From contig JAUWCW010000089.1 of assembly GCA_030609125.1 (NCBI GenBank), positions 1-7,423 on the forward strand: a stretch of 7,423 nucleotides of DNA. The letters are read 5' to 3'. Under the pieces are notes generated by a model that worked only from the letters and a program-made list of their open reading frames with translations, did no database searches and was not told the origin of the DNA. Position numbers and translations under genes: made by a program. The stretch comes from Candidatus Rokuibacteriota bacterium (GTDB lineage: Bacteria > JAUVQV01). Shown here piece after piece: positions 5,284 to 7,423 of the stretch (the first letter of the stretch is position 1; the number at the start of each line of letters is the position of its first letter).

Positions 5284-6381
5284 TCACTCTGCTTTTCCAC
5301 AGACTTCAAGGATGTGGAAAAGTGTGTCGCGCCGGGCGCAGCCGTTGCCGGAGGAAACGATGAGGTTCACCATCTCCTCCTTCTCAAGGTGATGTGAAGT
5401 GCCGGCGGCCCTGACGACGTTTTCCTCCAGCATGATGCTTCCGAGGTCGTTGGCTCCGAATTCCAGGGAAAGCTGACCGATTTCCGGTCCCTGTGTGACC
5501 CACGAGCCCTGAACAGTGCGGATGTTGTCGAGGAAAAGACGGGCGAGGGCGAGGGTGCGCAGGTAGTCGAAGGTGGTGGCGCCGCCCGTGGCCAGTTCCG
5601 TGTTGGCGGGCTGAAAGGTCCAGGGGATAAAGGAGATGAACCCGGACGTTTTGTCCTGGAGCGCCCTGATCCTTGCGAGATGGTCAAGGCGGTCCTCCGC
5701 CGCTTCGCCGGCGCCGAACATCATCGTCGCCGTTGTCGGCAGTCCCAGCCGGTGGGCGTCTTCCATAACGGAGAGCCACTGCCGGGTGAGGATCTTGCGG
5801 GGGCTGATGCGGCGGCGAACGTGATCGGCGAGAATCTCCGCGCCGCCGCCGGGGAGCGAATCGAGACCCGCGTCCATGAGGCGGCGCAGAACCTCCGGAA
5901 CGGGACAGCCGGCCGCGGTTGAGAGGAAGTGGATTTCCGGGGGCGAGAGGCTGTGAAGGTGAACGGGGCAGCGCTTCTTGATGCGGCTGAAGAGCTCGAG
6001 GAACCAGTCGAGCCCGATCTCCGGGTGGATCCCGCCCTGGAGCATGACCTGTGTCGCGCCGCCGGCGACTGCCTCCCGCACGCGGGTTTCTATCTCATCG
6101 TGGCTCAGCAGGAAGGCTTCGGGACTCTGCGCGTCGCGATAGAAGGCGCAGAAGCGGCAGCGGTTGAGGCAGACGTTGGTGTAGTTGATGTTCCTGTCGA
6201 TCAGGAAGGTCACCGGCTCGTCGCCGTGAATCGCCCGGCGGCGGGCCAGCGCCGCCATGCCCATGTCGAGAAGGTCCGCTTCGCGGTAAATGCGCAGCGC
6301 CTCATCCCGGCTGATGCGGTCGCCCCGGGCGGCGCGGTCGAGAATGCCGCGGGTGGTGTCGCTGCGAGGTTCGCTGTTCAC
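5284..6381 (-). CDS. mqnC: Dehypoxanthine futalosine cyclase MqnC (radical SAM)
   Basis: The product has 365 residues, a normal family length. It is a cytoplasmic [4Fe-4S] radical SAM enzyme that turns dehypoxanthinyl futalosine into the cyclic form, a middle step of the futalosine menaquinone pathway. The cluster motif is CLNRCRFC with Cys71, Cys75 and Cys78, preceded by DRNINYTNV. Other family blocks are VMLQGGIHPE (112-121), HSLSPPEI (143-150), AGLDSLPGGGAEIL (171-184), FIPWTFQPANT (251-261), SWVTQGPEIGQL (293-304) and GSIMLEENVV (314-323). The FIPWTFQP block and the LDSLPGGGAEIL block fit MqnC better than the related MqnE. The GTG start at 6381 shares GTGA with the mqnA stop. The frame stays open far upstream, but that stretch lies inside mqnA in another frame and has no family resemblance. 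GAGE at 223-226 replaces the GHVE seen in many relatives. Confidence 0.95.
   Translation of the reverse strand: MNSEPRSDTTRGILDRAARGDRISRDEALRIYREADLLDMGMAALARRRAIHGDEPVTFLIDRNINYTNVCLNRCRFCAFYRDAQSPEAFLLSHDEIETRVREAVAGGATQVMLQGGIHPEIGLDWFLELFSRIKKRCPVHLHSLSPPEIHFLSTAAGCPVPEVLRRLMDAGLDSLPGGGAEILADHVRRRISPRKILTRQWLSVMEDAHRLGLPTTATMMFGAGEAAEDRLDHLARIRALQDKTSGFISFIPWTFQPANTELATGGATTFDYLRTLALARLFLDNIRTVQGSWVTQGPEIGQLSLEFGANDLGSIMLEENVVRAAGTSHHLEKEEMVNLIVSSGNGCARRDTLFHILEVCGKAE
5292..5322. repeat. Perfect 10-bp inverted repeat in the 3' end of mqnC
   Basis: CTTTTCCACA (5292-5301) and TGTGGAAAAG (5313-5322) are perfect reverse complements separated by 11 bases. They could form a strong stem-loop covering the last codons of mqnC, ending six bases before its stop codon. 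Each arm also contains TTTTCCACA, which fits the DnaA-box consensus TTWTNCACA. The repeat is real in the sequence; its role as RNA hairpin, protein site or coincidence is unknown. Confidence 0.5.
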
Positions 6382-7241
6382 GGTCTCAGCGGTCCCCCCG
6401 CGAGATGTCCCGCGCCGACGGGGGAGAAAAAATCCAGGGGCGGTACTGTTTCCAGCTCTTCGAGCTCCGCGGCTTCGCGATAAAAGCGCAGGAGTCCCTC
6501 CTGCAGCTTCTTGTCGAAATCGAAGGAGAGAGAGCGAAAATACTGCAGGAGAAAGTCCGCCGGGAAACGCTCCCAGCGGGCGGCATCGACGGCGATGGCA
6601 TCGAGATTGGAACGGCAGAAGTCTATGGACTCCTGGAAGAGCCGCCAGGCGTGCTCGACGACGCCGGGGTGTGAATCCGCAAAGCTTCGCCGCGCCGCCC
6701 AGACGGCGAAGACCATCCCCTCGCCGGCATAATTCCACCACTCCGTGCCGAGGTCGTAGACGTGCAGGCCCGGCGCCGGGTTCAGGTGCTCCAGGGCCCG
6801 GTCGCCTATGAGCAGCGCCGCCATGCCCCGGTCCAGCGCCTCGGAGAGGCTGTCGCCGAAGGCAAAGTACCGGGGCCGGATTCCGTGGTGCCGCTCGAGA
6901 ATTATCCGGAGCAGGACGTGGGACGTTGCGGAGGTGCCCGTCAACCCGACGGGCCGGCCGTGGAGCTCCTGCAGGGGGCATCTGCTGACGAGCAGGATGC
7001 TCCGCACCGGCCCGCGGCAGCTCACCGTCGGCCCGGGAAGGAGGATGAACTCTTGCGGGTTCCGGCCGTACTCGATGGAGGAGACGGGGCTGATGTCCAG
7101 GCGCCCTTCGAGAAGGAGCGAATTGAGCTCTGTCGGCGTCCCTTTGACGAGATCGAGGTCAAGAATTCCGTTCCCGTTGACGAGGCCGTAATAGATGGGC
7201 AGGCAGTTGAGAAACTGTATATGTCCAGTCCTGGGGCGCAT
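6378..7241 (-). CDS. mqnA: Chorismate dehydratase MqnA
   Basis: This 287-residue cytoplasmic enzyme removes water from chorismate to give 3-[(1-carboxyvinyl)oxy]benzoate, the first committed step of the futalosine pathway and the substrate of MqnE. It has the periplasmic-binding-protein-like fold of the family. Visible blocks are GHIQFLNCLPIYYGL (6-20), DISPVSSIEYGRN (49-61), LTGTSATSHVLLRIIL (100-115), ALLIGDRAL (142-150) and YDLGTEWWNYAGEGMVFAVW (162-181). I chose ATG 7241, eleven codons or so before the conserved LNCLPIYYG, with GGGA eight bases upstream. A GTG at 7277 in the same frame, three bases past the mqnE stop, would add 12 residues that do not look like the family and has no ribosome site. 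The stop overlaps the mqnC GTG by four bases, so the two are probably translationally coupled. Confidence 0.95.
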   Translation of the reverse strand: MRPRTGHIQFLNCLPIYYGLVNGNGILDLDLVKGTPTELNSLLLEGRLDISPVSSIEYGRNPQEFILLPGPTVSCRGPVRSILLVSRCPLQELHGRPVGLTGTSATSHVLLRIILERHHGIRPRYFAFGDSLSEALDRGMAALLIGDRALEHLNPAPGLHVYDLGTEWWNYAGEGMVFAVWAARRSFADSHPGVVEHAWRLFQESIDFCRSNLDAIAVDAARWERFPADFLLQYFRSLSFDFDKKLQEGLLRFYREAAELEELETVPPLDFFSPVGAGHLAGGPLRP

Positions 7242-7280
7242 GGCGGCTATCCCGGAAGATGTTCGGGCGAAGAGCACATG

Positions 7281-7423
7281 TCAGCTTGGGAGCGACACGA
7301 GGTCGCTGTCGGCATGGTGCTCGTTGAGGTGGCGGTAGAGGGTGTCGCGCTCGACGGGAACATAGCCTGCCTCGCGGATCAGCGCCAGCAGCTCTTCGCG
7401 GGAGATGTACTGCCCCGTCGTTG
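7281..7423 (-). CDS. mqnE: Aminofutalosine synthase MqnE, C-terminal end (partial)
   Basis: Only the last 46 codons are present; the gene continues beyond the right edge. The visible tail, ISREELLALIREAGYVPVER followed by DTLYR, matches the C-terminal end of MqnE, a radical SAM enzyme that joins the MqnA product to SAM-derived adenosine to make 6-amino-6-deoxyfutalosine. The radical SAM cysteines are outside the window, so the call rests on this tail and on position directly upstream of mqnA and mqnC on the same strand. The stop is TGA at 7283-7281, leaving 39 bases to the chosen mqnA start. Confidence 0.8.
   Translation of the reverse strand, partial: TTGQYISREELLALIREAGYVPVERDTLYRHLNEHHADSDLVSLPS

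Noticed and set aside
6382-6981. Open frame extending mqnC upstream by 200 residues on the minus strand
   Set aside because: It lies wholly within mqnA in another frame, is rich in Pro, Arg and Ala as GC-rich shadow frames are, and has no family resemblance; the MqnC family length fits the GTG at 6381.
7242-7277. GTG at 7277 as the mqnA start
   Set aside because: It adds 12 residues unlike the family and has no ribosome site; ATG 7241 fits the conserved N-terminus better, although the GTG lies only three bases from the mqnE stop and cannot be ruled out fully.

Overview
The window is about 7.4 kb of GC-rich bacterial chromosome, with ordinary housekeeping genes packed tightly on both strands. 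There is no sign of a phage, plasmid, insertion sequence, CRISPR array, tRNA or rRNA. The best guess for the host is a GC-rich, menaquinone-making Gram-negative, possibly a Desulfuromonadia/Geobacter-like or other 'deltaproteobacterial' lineage. This rests on the futalosine-type menaquinone genes, the lipoprotein signal with a CGKK start, and the general style of the genes. It is an inference and not a firm assignment.

Plus strand, 1-3027: the 3' end of grpE overlaps dnaK by four bases (GTGA). dnaK overlaps a gene for a three-domain fibronectin-type-III lipoprotein by 20 bases. GrpE and DnaK are the nucleotide exchange factor and Hsp70 of the protein-folding machine. The usual next gene, dnaJ, is not here; the lipoprotein gene sits in its place. 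The lipoprotein gene then runs 20 bases into the end of a converging gene, leaving no room for a terminator between the two.

Minus strand, 7423-5284: the 3' end of mqnE, then mqnA, then mqnC (mqnA and mqnC overlap by four bases). These are aminofutalosine synthase, chorismate dehydratase and the dehypoxanthine-futalosine cyclase, three enzymes of the futalosine route to menaquinone. A 165-base intergenic region follows. It has an AT-rich block of about 28% GC, a good sigma70-type promoter facing the next genes, and a 12-bp-arm inverted repeat centred on the -10 box.

Minus strand, 5118-3008: two genes overlapping by ATGA encode a purine nucleoside phosphorylase/MTAP-family protein and a COG0402 amidohydrolase of the adenosine-type deaminase group. 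Two readings compete. In one, the pair salvages methylthioadenosine through methylthioinosine, as in Pseudomonas. In the other, which I find more interesting, the pair supplies the steps missing between MqnE and MqnC: deamination of aminofutalosine, then removal of hypoxanthine. The phosphorylase-family protein has a 6-oxopurine-type Asn in its base-binding loop, and several residues that usually bind phosphate are changed. It could therefore be a nucleosidase standing in for MqnB. This is the main lead in the window.
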